Assembly: GCA_041498295.1 (NCBI GenBank)
Contig: JBGQIB010000054.1
Location: 1 to 25,823 of the forward strand
Source: VGRW01 sp041498295
Lineage (GTDB): Bacteria; Myxococcota_A; UBA9160; SZUA-336
Reading direction: 5' to 3'
DNA: 25,823 nt
Under the pieces are notes generated by a model. That model searched no databases, was not told where the DNA came from, and saw only the letters and a list, made by a program, of their open reading frames with translations. A program made the translations under genes and the position numbers. Below, piece by piece: positions 1-6,772 of this stretch (within the stretch, counting starts at the first letter, position 1; each line of letters begins with the position of its first letter).

Positions 1-1
1 G

Positions 2-457
2 GACCTCGAGCGCGCGCTCGCGCTCGACCCGGGACTCGCACGCGGCCAGCTCTCGCTCGGGATCGCGCTCGAGCGCGCGGGTCGCAGCGCCGACGCCGAG
101 GCCGCGTACCGCGCGGCGCTCGCCGACCCGCGAGCCGCGCGCGAAGCGCGCCTCCGCCTCGCGCGACTCCTATCGGCTTCGGTCGAGCCGCAGCTCCGCG
201 ACGGCGCAAAGGCGCTCGCGCTCTGCGACGAAGCTTGCAAGGAGTCGCCTTGTGACTCGCCGGAGGAGCTCGACGTCTGCGCGATGGCGTCGATGCAAGC
301 CGGCCGTACCGAGGAGGCGGTCACGAAGGCGCGCCGCGCCCTCCAGCTCGCGCGCGCGCGCGGCGATTCGGCGCGGGCGGCGAGCATCGAAGCGCGCCTC
401 GCCGGCTACCTGCGCGGCGAGCCCGCGCGGCTGCGAGCGCCAGCGCTGCAGAACTGA
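2..457 (+). CDS. TPR-repeat protein, C-terminal fragment (5' end outside window)
   Basis: The reading frame is open from base 2 to a TGA at 455-457 and gives 151 residues. The first residues (LERALALDPGLARGQLSLG, then AYRAALADP) match the tetratricopeptide pattern of paired helices with small residues at the usual places and the 'DP' turn. A second repeat-like stretch near residues 95-125 (AGRTEEAVTKARRALQLA) supports this. Four cysteines lie close together (CDEACKESPCD, then C at about residue 93), which is unusual for a TPR. TPR proteins are protein-protein scaffolds, so no specific function can be given. The missing N-terminus may hold further repeats, a signal peptide or another domain. 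It converges with cdaA, leaving a 54-bp gap that contains a hairpin. Confidence 0.72.
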   Translation, partial: DLERALALDPGLARGQLSLGIALERAGRSADAEAAYRAALADPRAAREARLRLARLLSASVEPQLRDGAKALALCDEACKESPCDSPEELDVCAMASMQAGRTEEAVTKARRALQLARARGDSARAASIEARLAGYLRGEPARLRAPALQN

Positions 458-497
458 CTGGCGCCGATCAACGACTCGTCTGCCGTGCGAGCGCCGC

Positions 498-513
498 GAC
501 ACGGCCCCGTGTC
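498..513. terminator. Hairpin between convergent TPR and cdaA genes
   Basis: GACACGG, two C residues, then CCGTGTC form a perfect 7-bp inverted repeat in the gap between two convergent stops, overlapping the end of the cdaA stop codon. There is no T-tract on either side. It could slow or terminate transcription from both directions, but termination is inferred. Confidence 0.3.
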
Positions 514-1390
514 ACCGGTGCGGGCCCTTCGCGAACAAGAGCCAGAGACCCACCGCGAGCAAGAGCGCGGCGACCTTCTCTGCATGTCTGCCGCGCACCA
601 GCTCTAGCAGCTTCGGGCGCGAGCGGCCGAGCGCGCGGCGCTCGCGGTAGAAAGACGCGATCAGCTTCGCGAGCTCGTCCTCCGAGCCGATCAGGCGCAG
701 CTCGCCGTTGCGAGCCGCGGAGACCGAGCCGCGCTCTTCCGAGACGACGAGGCACAGCGCGTCGCTGCGCTCGGAGAGACCGACCGCCGCGCTGTGGCGC
801 GTGCCGAGCCCGCGCGGCGCGCCCGTGCCGCGCGCGAGCGGCAGGTGCGCGCCGAAGCGAGTCACGTCGCGATCCTCGAGCACGACCGCGCCGTCGTGCC
901 CCGGCGAGTGCGGGTCGAAAAGACTCGCGAGCAGAGCAGGCGAGAGTCGGCCGCCGAGCTCGTGTCCGCCCGTGAGGTACCGGTCGAGGCGCTGCGTGCC
1001 CGCGACCACGACCAGTGCGCCGACGCGCGCCTGCGCGAGGTCCGCGAGCGCGTGCGCGAGCACGTCCGCTGTGTCGAGTCGGGGCCGGCGATCGCCGCGC
1101 TGGCCGACCGCGAACGCGGCGATCTCCTCGAAGCCGCGGCGCAGCTCGTCCTGGAAGATCACGACCAGCGCGAGCGCCAGCACCGCGAAGCAGCCCTGGA
1201 ACACCCAAGTCGTGAGCTGCAGGTCGAGCAGGCGCGCACACAGATACACGCCGGCCAGGAGCGAGAGACCCAGCACCGCGAGCGCCGCGTGCGCGCGCCG
1301 CAGCCAACTCATCCCCGTGTAGAGCAGAAGCGCGACCACGGCGACATCGAGCGCGTCGGAAGGCCCGAAGCCGCGGAATGCTGCGATCAC
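512..1390 (-). CDS. cdaA: Membrane diadenylate cyclase CdaA (c-di-AMP synthase)
   Basis: Predicted to condense two ATP into cyclic di-AMP at the inner membrane. The 292-residue protein has the CdaA layout: three hydrophobic helices (about residues 14-30, 36-55, 60-80), then FQDELRR and a DisA_N-type catalytic domain. The DGA motif is at 166-168 (GHDGAVV), followed by LGTRHSAAVGLSERSDA and VVSEERGSVS. The usual RHR motif reads RHS (198-200). A GTG start at 1390 is chosen because GAGGAG lies 5 bp upstream and the family N-terminus begins there; the frame is open further upstream without meaning. Two oddities: ybbR, the usual downstream partner, is absent (the next gene is convergent), and the protein ends with an extra hydrophobic helix (about 271-287) resembling the N-terminal anchor of YbbR. 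The call is secure; activity depends on whether Ser is tolerated at the third RHR position. Confidence 0.9.
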   Translation of the reverse strand: MIAAFRGFGPSDALDVAVVALLLYTGMSWLRRAHAALAVLGLSLLAGVYLCARLLDLQLTTWVFQGCFAVLALALVVIFQDELRRGFEEIAAFAVGQRGDRRPRLDTADVLAHALADLAQARVGALVVVAGTQRLDRYLTGGHELGGRLSPALLASLFDPHSPGHDGAVVLEDRDVTRFGAHLPLARGTGAPRGLGTRHSAAVGLSERSDALCLVVSEERGSVSAARNGELRLIGSEDELAKLIASFYRERRALGRSRPKLLELVRGRHAEKVAALLLAVGLWLLFAKGPHR

Positions 1391-1461
1391 CGCTTCTCCT
1401 CGATCAGCTGAATCGAAGCTCGAGGGGTGGAAGCACCTTACCGAATCGCGCGCCCGAGCTG

Positions 1462-1467
1462 TAGTCT
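1462..1467 (+). promoter_or_regulatory. Possible -10 element (TAGTCT) for the DUF455 gene
   Basis: TAGTCT fits the TANNNT -10 pattern and ends 10 bp before the ATG at 1478. No Shine-Dalgarno sequence lies in between and no clear -35 is visible. If real, the mRNA would be leaderless or nearly so. Confidence 0.3.
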
Positions 1468-1477
1468 CGGCCGAGTC

Positions 1478-2329
1478 ATGACGGCGATCTCCTTGCGCGA
1501 GCGCTGCCTCGCGATCCTCTGCTCGGGTGATCTCGAGGCGAAGCTGGCGCCGCCCAATGGCTTGGACGGCGCGCTCCTGCCCGACACCGAACCGGGTCAC
1601 GAGCTGTACGTCACGCGACCGGCGCGCGCGCCCGAGCTCGAGATGCGCGGCGGCGCCGCCCGGCTGCCGCGGCCCACGGAGCTCGCGACCCCGCGCGCGC
1701 GCGCGACGTGTCTGCGCCGCTTCGCGCACCACGAGCTGATGGCGGTGGAGCTGTTCGCGTGGGCGCTCGTGCGCTGGCCGACGCTCGCGTGCGAGCTGCG
1801 CCGCGAGCTCGCGCTCGCGCTGGCCGACGAGCAGCGACACTGCCGCATGTACCTCGAGCGCCTGCGCGCCCACGGCGAGGGCTTCGGCGACGAGCCGCTC
1901 TCCGACTACTTCTGGAAGCACGTGCCCGCGATTCACGCGCACCCGCGCGGACCGCTCGCGTTCCTGGCGGCGATGGGGCTGACGCTCGAGCAGGCGAACC
2001 TCGACTTCACCTTGTTGTACGCCGACGGCTTCCGGCGCGCGGGGGACGAGGCGAGCGCGCTCGTCTCCGAGGCGGTGCACCGCGACGAGCAGCGGCACGT
2101 TGCGCTCGCGGCGAAGTGGCTCGGCCGGCTCGCGCCCGCGGGGGAGGGCGAGGTCGAGACCTACAGCGCGTCGGTTCCGTTCCCGCTCGAGGCGTCGCGC
2201 GCGAAGGCGCGCAGCTTCCACGCGGAGGCGCGCCGCGGGGCGGGACTCACGGACGCGCTGATCGAGCACGTGCGCCGCGCGCGCGCGACGCAAGAGAGTC
2301 GGCCGCGCGGGCGCCGGTCGGACGCGTGA
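1478..2329 (+). CDS. DUF455 family ferritin-like protein
   Basis: A 283-residue protein matching the DUF455 branch of the ferritin-like superfamily. Visible hallmarks are a first helix HHELMAVELF (84-93), a DEQRH motif at 117-121 followed by a Y..RL..HG stretch, a GFGDEPLSDYFW segment (about 135-146), and a second DEQRH at 203-207 in a late helix. Repeated Glu plus DExxH sites are the usual carboxylate-bridged di-iron ligands of this superfamily, so a di-iron oxidoreductase is likely but the substrate is unknown. The ATG at 1478 is preferred to an upstream in-frame start at 1427, whose extra 17 residues do not look protein-like. Its stop overlaps the start of the next gene (GTGA at 2326-2329), implying translational coupling to the ATP-grasp protein and probably a shared task. 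Confidence 0.85.
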   Translation: MTAISLRERCLAILCSGDLEAKLAPPNGLDGALLPDTEPGHELYVTRPARAPELEMRGGAARLPRPTELATPRARATCLRRFAHHELMAVELFAWALVRWPTLACELRRELALALADEQRHCRMYLERLRAHGEGFGDEPLSDYFWKHVPAIHAHPRGPLAFLAAMGLTLEQANLDFTLLYADGFRRAGDEASALVSEAVHRDEQRHVALAAKWLGRLAPAGEGEVETYSASVPFPLEASRAKARSFHAEARRGAGLTDALIEHVRRARATQESRPRGRRSDA

Positions 2330-3432
2330 GCGGCGCGCCGCGCCTGTTCGCGAACCTGGGCGCCGAGGAAGGCGAAGGCTGGCCGCGCATGTCCGCGCAT
2401 CCGCGCGTGCGGGCGGCGGCGCGGCTCTGGTCCGCGTCGTTCGCCGCGTCGGCACGAGGCGTCGGACCGATGGCGCCGGGGCGCGCGGAGCTGTGCGGAG
2501 CGCTCGCGCGCGACGCGGATCGGCCGGCGCTCGAGCTCTGTGACTCGGGCGACGGGCTCGTACCCTGGCTGTCGACATCGGAGGCCGAAGCTTGGGCGGA
2601 GCGCGAGCGCGTGCCGCTCCACGCGGCGCCCGCCGCGGTCGTCGCGCGCGTTCACGACAAGACGTTCGCGCTCGACGCAGCGCGCGCGCACGGGCTGCTC
2701 GCGCCGGAGCTCGCCGACGCGCGGCTCGCGCTCGCGCCGGACGAGCTCGACGCGACCGACACCGTCCGGTGTCGGATCGAGAGCGTGGTCGCGCGCTGGC
2801 CGGCGGGGTTCAGGGCGAGCTTCGTGCTGAAGCCGCGCTTCGGGACGAGCGGCCGCGGCCGCCTTGCGGGCCGCGACGGGCGCCTGGACCCCGAGGCGCT
2901 GCGCGGAAATCTGCCGCGGCTGCGCGAGCGCGGCGGCTGTGTGGTCGAGCCGTGGCTCGAGCGCGTCGCGGACCTCTCGGCGCAGCTCTGGGTCGTCGCG
3001 CCGGACGACGTGCGCCTGCTCGGAACCTTGGTCCAGGAGGTGACACCGGCTGGTGTACCGCTCGGCCACCGCGCGCGGCTCGACCGCGACGGCCGCGCCA
3101 CGTCGGGCAGTGATTGGGACGACGAGCTCCGCGCCGCCGCGCTCGTGCTCGGGGGCGCCGCCGCCGCCGCGGGCTACACCGGCCCATGTGGGCTCGACGC
3201 GTTCAGCTACCGCGCGCCGGACGGCGTCGAGCGCTTCCGCGCGGTCGTCGAGCTGAACGCGCGCTTCACGGCGGGCACGAGCGCGCTCGCGCTCGTCGCG
3301 CGCGCGCGGCGAGTCGGGCTCGCGGAGGGCTCGAGCGCGTTCTACGTCGGCTTCGCCCCTTCGCCCCTCGCGGGTCGGCGAGTCGACGTATTGGCGGACG
3401 AGCCGGACCTCGGCCTTTGGCTCAGTGACTAG
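2326..3432 (+). CDS. ATP-grasp domain protein coupled to the DUF455 gene
   Basis: The 368-residue product has ATP-grasp features in order: HDKTFALDAARAHGL (about 110-124), a central strand FVLKP (166-170) leading into the flexible loop GTSGRG (173-178), VEPW (207-210) at the position of the hinge acid, and GLDAF followed by VELNARFT (289-314), where Glu and Asn would bind Mg-ATP. ATP-grasp enzymes activate a carboxylate as acyl phosphate and join it to an amine, thiol or similar nucleophile; the substrates here cannot be named. A GTG start overlapping the upstream stop by 4 bp is chosen for coupling; an internal ATG at residue 22 is an alternative. It carries no close match to biotin carboxylase, D-Ala ligase or PurK signatures. 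The stop shares the palindrome CTAG with the convergent P-loop gene. Confidence 0.8.
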   Translation: MSGAPRLFANLGAEEGEGWPRMSAHPRVRAAARLWSASFAASARGVGPMAPGRAELCGALARDADRPALELCDSGDGLVPWLSTSEAEAWAERERVPLHAAPAAVVARVHDKTFALDAARAHGLLAPELADARLALAPDELDATDTVRCRIESVVARWPAGFRASFVLKPRFGTSGRGRLAGRDGRLDPEALRGNLPRLRERGGCVVEPWLERVADLSAQLWVVAPDDVRLLGTLVQEVTPAGVPLGHRARLDRDGRATSGSDWDDELRAAALVLGGAAAAAGYTGPCGLDAFSYRAPDGVERFRAVVELNARFTAGTSALALVARARRVGLAEGSSAFYVGFAPSPLAGRRVDVLADEPDLGLWLSD

Positions 3433-4151
3433 CGCCGAGCGTAGCCGAGATACAACTCACAGGTCGCGGTGATCTCGGCGCTGGCTCCCAAAGTGCGTGA
3501 CACCGGGCCGGCGAGGCCGAGGCGGTCGAGCGCGGCCTTGGTCGCGCCGGTCGCGCGCTGCATCTCGCGCACCGTCGCGCTGCGCCGCTCGGCGAGCCAC
3601 GCCCAGAGCTTCACCAGTTCGGGGTGCGCGAGCTCGCGGTCGATGCGCGCGAACAGCTCGGCCGAGCTCGCGAGCAGGCGCTTCTCGAGCGCGGCGGGGG
3701 AACGCGCGACGCGGTGCGCCTCGAGCCACGCCGAGAAGACCGCGGGATGTCCGCCGCTGGCGCGGAACGCGCGCTCGAGCTCGTCTTCGGCGAGCGCGAA
3801 GCCCGCCGCCGCGGTCCAGGCGCGCAGGTCGCGGCGCAGCAGCGGCACGAGCGGGACGCGCTGCACGGCGCGCCCCTCGAGCGCGGGCAGGCGCGAGCGC
3901 GCGAGCGCGCGATGCAGCTCGAGCCCGCCCGTCCGCAGGGTTACACCCTTCGGTGACACTCCGAGCTCCGCGTGCTCGTCGCCCAGCTCGACGATCTCGG
4001 CCTCGACCCCTTGCGCGCGCAGCCGCTCGGCGGCGGCGTTCGCCACGGTCGTCCGGCCCATCCCCGGGCCGCCGAGGATCACCGGAGCGCGGCCACGCAG
4101 CGCGCCGTCGACGACGCGCCGCACCGTACCCTCGCGTGCGAGCCAGGTCAC
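3429..4151 (-). CDS. Small P-loop ATPase-like protein with C-terminal winged-helix-like region
   Basis: The 240-residue protein starts with a Walker A loop, GGPGMGRTT (about 27-35), after a short hydrophobic strand, resembling AAA/STAND-type ATPases that carry a winged helix. A later ASGGHPAVFSAWLE stretch (about 130-143) matches the 'GGHP' lid region of that group, and the C-terminus looks like a helix-turn-helix fold. The segment that should hold Walker B (hhhhDE) and sensor 1 is very short: only EIVELGDEH is present, directly after the Walker A helix. So ATP hydrolysis is uncertain and a binding-only or regulatory role is possible. A GTG start lies 13 bp after the SDR stop, so it is the last gene of the EthD-SDR transcript. 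Its TAG stop overlaps the convergent ATP-grasp stop by 4 bp. Confidence 0.68.
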   Translation of the reverse strand: MTWLAREGTVRRVVDGALRGRAPVILGGPGMGRTTVANAAAERLRAQGVEAEIVELGDEHAELGVSPKGVTLRTGGLELHRALARSRLPALEGRAVQRVPLVPLLRRDLRAWTAAAGFALAEDELERAFRASGGHPAVFSAWLEAHRVARSPAALEKRLLASSAELFARIDRELAHPELVKLWAWLAERRSATVREMQRATGATKAALDRLGLAGPVSRTLGASAEITATCELYLGYARR

Positions 4152-4164
4152 CGCTCGCCGCGAC

Positions 4165-4944
4165 TCACGCCATCACCTGGCCGCCGTTTACGTCGAGTGA
4201 CTGGCCCGTGACCACGCTCGAGAGACTCGACGCGAAGAAGAGCACCGCGCCGGCGATCTCCTCGGACGTGGGAATCGCGCCGAGCGCGATCTTCGCGGCG
4301 ACCTCGCGGTACACGACCTCGGGCGAGACGCCGCGCGCGTCCGCCTGCGCCTTGAAATAGCCCTCGAGCGTCGCGCCCCAGATGTAACCCGGCAGCACCG
4401 AGTTCACGCGGATGCGGTGCGGGCCGAGCTCGCGCGCGAGGCCCTGGGCGGCGGCGAGTAACGCCGCCTTCGAGGCCGCGTAGCTCGCCATCGTGGGCAG
4501 CACGTCGCGCACGATCATCGAGTTGATGAACACGACCGAGCCGCCGCCGCGCTTCTTCATGCGCGGCACGACTTCCTGAGTGAGTCGCAATGAGCCGAGC
4601 AGATTCACTTCGAGTGGCTCGCGCCAGCGCTCGAGATCCGCGTGTTCGAAGAGCTCATAGCGGCCGGGGTGATAGGCGTTGTTCACCAAAACGTCGACGC
4701 CGCCGAGCTCCTCCTCCGCATGACCGACCAGGCGCGCGCAGTCCTCGAGCTTCGAGATGTCCGTCGGCAGCGCGATCGCACGGCGACCGAGCGCGCGCGC
4801 TTCCTTCGCGACACTCTCGACATAGTCCGTCGAGCGCGCGCCCAGCGCAAGGTTCGCGCCCTCACGCGCGAACAAGAGGGCGATGTCGCGTCCCATCCCG
4901 GGGCCGACGCCCGAGACGATCGCGACTCGGTTCTCCAGCAGCAT
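4165..4944 (-). CDS. SDR family NAD(P)-dependent oxidoreductase
   Basis: A classical short-chain dehydrogenase/reductase of standard length (259 residues). The nucleotide-binding loop is SGVGPGMG (11-18), NNA is at 88-90, a catalytic Asn sits in EVNLLG (N114), Ser in INSM (142), and YxxxK in YAASK (155-159). The C-terminus ends TGQSLDVNGGQVMA, typical of the family. It should interconvert an alcohol and a ketone in the cytoplasm; the substrate cannot be read from sequence, though its neighbours suggest a lipophilic catabolic intermediate. Asp62 in the ALPTDIS strand matches the usual adenine-contact Asp. It starts 9 bp after the EthD gene, with a G-rich ribosome binding site (AGGGGG) in the gap, and precedes the P-loop gene. 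Confidence 0.9.
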   Translation of the reverse strand: MLLENRVAIVSGVGPGMGRDIALLFAREGANLALGARSTDYVESVAKEARALGRRAIALPTDISKLEDCARLVGHAEEELGGVDVLVNNAYHPGRYELFEHADLERWREPLEVNLLGSLRLTQEVVPRMKKRGGGSVVFINSMIVRDVLPTMASYAASKAALLAAAQGLARELGPHRIRVNSVLPGYIWGATLEGYFKAQADARGVSPEVVYREVAAKIALGAIPTSEEIAGAVLFFASSLSSVVTGQSLDVNGGQVMA

Positions 4945-4953
4945 CGCGGCCCC

Positions 4954-5646
4954 CTACGACAGGATGGTTTCGCTCGTGACCACCGACGCCACGCGCTCGA
5001 GATCGAGAAAGCTGCGCGCGTCGTCGAGGATGCGGCGCATGTTCGCCGCCATGTTCTCCTTGCCGCCGTAGAAGCGCGCGGGGTCCGTCAGGTCGGCCAG
5101 TTCGCGCACGTGCTCTTCGACGATGCCCGCGAGGTTCGGCGCTCCGGCGCTGAGTGGACGCGCGACGACGTTGCGCACGTAGCGCCAGAGTGGGTGGATC
5201 TCGAGTGACAGCGGCGTGTGCGAGCCGTGCCAGCGCGCGATGAACTCCTCGCGTGAGAGACGCGCGGGCTGCTCGAAAACGCTGATCAGCTTCGCGCCCG
5301 GGCTGCGCACGCCGTTGGGCCAGGAACGCTGGTCGAAGTCGCGCGGCACGGATTCGGTGACGAGATATCCCGCGACCCGCGCCGCCGAATCGCGCAGGAT
5401 CGGCTCGTACGCCAGTCGATCGTCCACGCAGCCGAGCCAGAACGAGACGACGCCGGCGAACTCCGGCGCCGAGTCGCGAATCGGGACGGTCCTGCCGAGG
5501 TCGGCCTGCGCGTCCGCCGCGTTCACGCTCACGGAACGCGCGCCCTCGGCGACCAGCTTCGCTCCCGCCGAGCCGACCAGCCGGCGCGCAAAAGCGTCGG
5601 CGTTCTCGCTCGCATCGCGCCACAGCAGGTAGACGAGTTTTTCCAT
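4954..5646 (-). CDS. EthD domain-containing protein
   Basis: The product (230 residues from the ATG at 5646) resembles the EthD / dimeric alpha-beta barrel family. The N-terminus MEKLVYLLWR and a second barrel-like half beginning at KLISVFEQPARLSREEFIARWHGSHTPL, with the typical F..RWH..HTPL signature, suggest two tandem ferredoxin-like halves in one chain. EthD proteins accompany monooxygenase and degradation clusters (for example ethyl tert-butyl ether breakdown) and are thought to handle reactive or hydrophobic intermediates. It heads the minus-strand EthD-SDR-P-loop transcript and is divergent from the Rieske gene. The start is uncertain: an in-frame ATG at 5670 would add eight residues, and neither has a Shine-Dalgarno sequence. 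I prefer 5646 because the family begins with M.KLVYLL. Confidence 0.78.
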   Translation of the reverse strand: MEKLVYLLWRDASENADAFARRLVGSAGAKLVAEGARSVSVNAADAQADLGRTVPIRDSAPEFAGVVSFWLGCVDDRLAYEPILRDSAARVAGYLVTESVPRDFDQRSWPNGVRSPGAKLISVFEQPARLSREEFIARWHGSHTPLSLEIHPLWRYVRNVVARPLSAGAPNLAGIVEEHVRELADLTDPARFYGGKENMAANMRRILDDARSFLDLERVASVVTSETILS

Positions 5647-5687
5647 CGGCGACGGGGCGCATTCTGGCATAGCCGAAAATGAAACGT

Positions 5688-5695
5688 GTTATAGT
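5688..5695. promoter_or_regulatory. Overlapping divergent -10 elements between EthD and Rieske genes
   Basis: GTTATAGT reads TATAGT on the plus strand (5690-5695) and TATAAC on the minus strand (5688-5693). This A+T-rich island sits in a 57-81 bp divergent gap. AACACGTT (AAC-N2-GTT, minus strand) next to it could be a TetR-type half-site pair. No strong -35 is visible. Co-regulation of both operons is inferred. Confidence 0.4.
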
Positions 5696-5727
5696 CGCGC
5701 GGTCGCGCCCTACGGGAGGTCCCTCCG

Positions 5728-6684
5728 ATGTCGCGCATCCCTTTGCCGCCGTATCCGAACGGGTGGTTCGCCGTCGCGCACTCCGACTCGCTGGCCCGCG
5801 GACAAGTCCGCGGCGTTCACTACCTCGGCAAGGACCTGGTGATCTTCCGCGGAGAGGACGGCCAGGTGCGCGCCGCGGACGCCTACTGCCCGCACCTGGG
5901 CGCGCATCTGGGCAAGGGCGGCAAGGTCGAGGGCAACACCCTTCGGTGTCCCTTCCACGGCTGGCGCTTCGAAGGCAAGGACGGCCGCTGCGTGGAGATT
6001 CCGTACGCGAAGCGCATCCCGCCGCAGGCGCGGCTCGACTCGTATCCCGCGCTCGAGTGCAACGGCATGATCCTCTTCTGGCATCACGCGGAGCGGAAAG
6101 AGCCCGAGTGGCAGCCCGAGGTCGTGCCGGAGATTCTCGACCCGAACTACGAGCTCCACCGCACGCACGAGTGGACGATCAAGAGTCACCCGCAGGAGAT
6201 CATGGAGAACGGCGTCGATTTCGCGCACTTCGCGACGCTGCACGGCTGGAAGTGCAAGGCGATTCACTGGGAGCCGGACGGGCCGTACTACCGCTTGAAG
6301 ATCGACGTCGACACCGCGGCCGAGGACCAGGCTGCCACGGCGTCAGTCACGACGGACGTCGACTCGTTCAACTCCGGCCCCGGCTTCCTCTACACGCGCT
6401 TCCGCGGCGAGATGGACGGGATCGCGGTCAACGCACTCACTCCGGTCGGGCCCGAGAAGCTGCACATCATGCACCGGTACTACGCGAACAAGCGCTGCAA
6501 CCCGGAAGTCGTGAAGGGCTTCTTCGACTTCTACGTGAACGACTACAACCTCGACATCCCCATCTGGTCGAACAAGATCTACCGCGAGCGCCCGCTGCTC
6601 GCGGAGCCCGAGAAGGACTTCGGGCGCTTCCGCCGCTGGTACCGCCAGTTCTATTCCGAAGCCGACGCTGCCGCGGGCGGCTGA
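5728..6684 (+). CDS. Rieske 2Fe-2S oxygenase (ring-hydroxylating alpha-subunit type)
   Basis: The 318-residue protein has an N-terminal Rieske domain with C54-x-H56 (CPHLGAHL) and C74-x2-H77 (CPFHGW), which bind the 2Fe-2S cluster. The catalytic half has ENGVDFAHFATLH, placing the mononuclear-iron histidines at H167 and H172; D276 in LDIPIWSNK is the likely third ligand. The layout is closest to the KshA / cholesterol-desaturase (Neverland/DAF-36) side of the family, though the protein is shorter than typical KshA. It would hydroxylate or desaturate a lipophilic substrate using O2 and electrons from a reductase. No reductase is adjacent; the ferredoxin-reductase-type gene at 14829 is a candidate. 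GGGAGG lies 8 bp before the ATG. The acyl-CoA dehydrogenase follows after 88 bp containing a hairpin. A steroid substrate is possible but unproven. Confidence 0.88.
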   Translation: MSRIPLPPYPNGWFAVAHSDSLARGQVRGVHYLGKDLVIFRGEDGQVRAADAYCPHLGAHLGKGGKVEGNTLRCPFHGWRFEGKDGRCVEIPYAKRIPPQARLDSYPALECNGMILFWHHAERKEPEWQPEVVPEILDPNYELHRTHEWTIKSHPQEIMENGVDFAHFATLHGWKCKAIHWEPDGPYYRLKIDVDTAAEDQAATASVTTDVDSFNSGPGFLYTRFRGEMDGIAVNALTPVGPEKLHIMHRYYANKRCNPEVVKGFFDFYVNDYNLDIPIWSNKIYRERPLLAEPEKDFGRFRRWYRQFYSEADAAAGG

Positions 6685-6693
6685 GCGCGCCCC

Positions 6694-6709
6694 CCTCGCA
6701 CTCGCGAGG
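6694..6709 (+). terminator. Hairpin after the Rieske gene
   Basis: CCTCGC, loop ACTC, GCGAGG make a perfect 6-bp stem ten bases after the Rieske stop, flanked by C-rich and G-rich runs that could extend pairing. No T-tract follows. It may be an attenuator, an RNA-stabilising hairpin or a weak terminator. Confidence 0.3.
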
Positions 6710-6772
6710 CCGGGGCACTAGCGGCCGGGCGCGAGAACTCCCAAAATGCGCTCCGGCGAGGAGGGCCCCCCG

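Noticed and set aside
4951..5070. Plus-strand ORF around 4883-5071
   Set aside because: Lies opposite the SDR and EthD genes with no ribosome site or domain.
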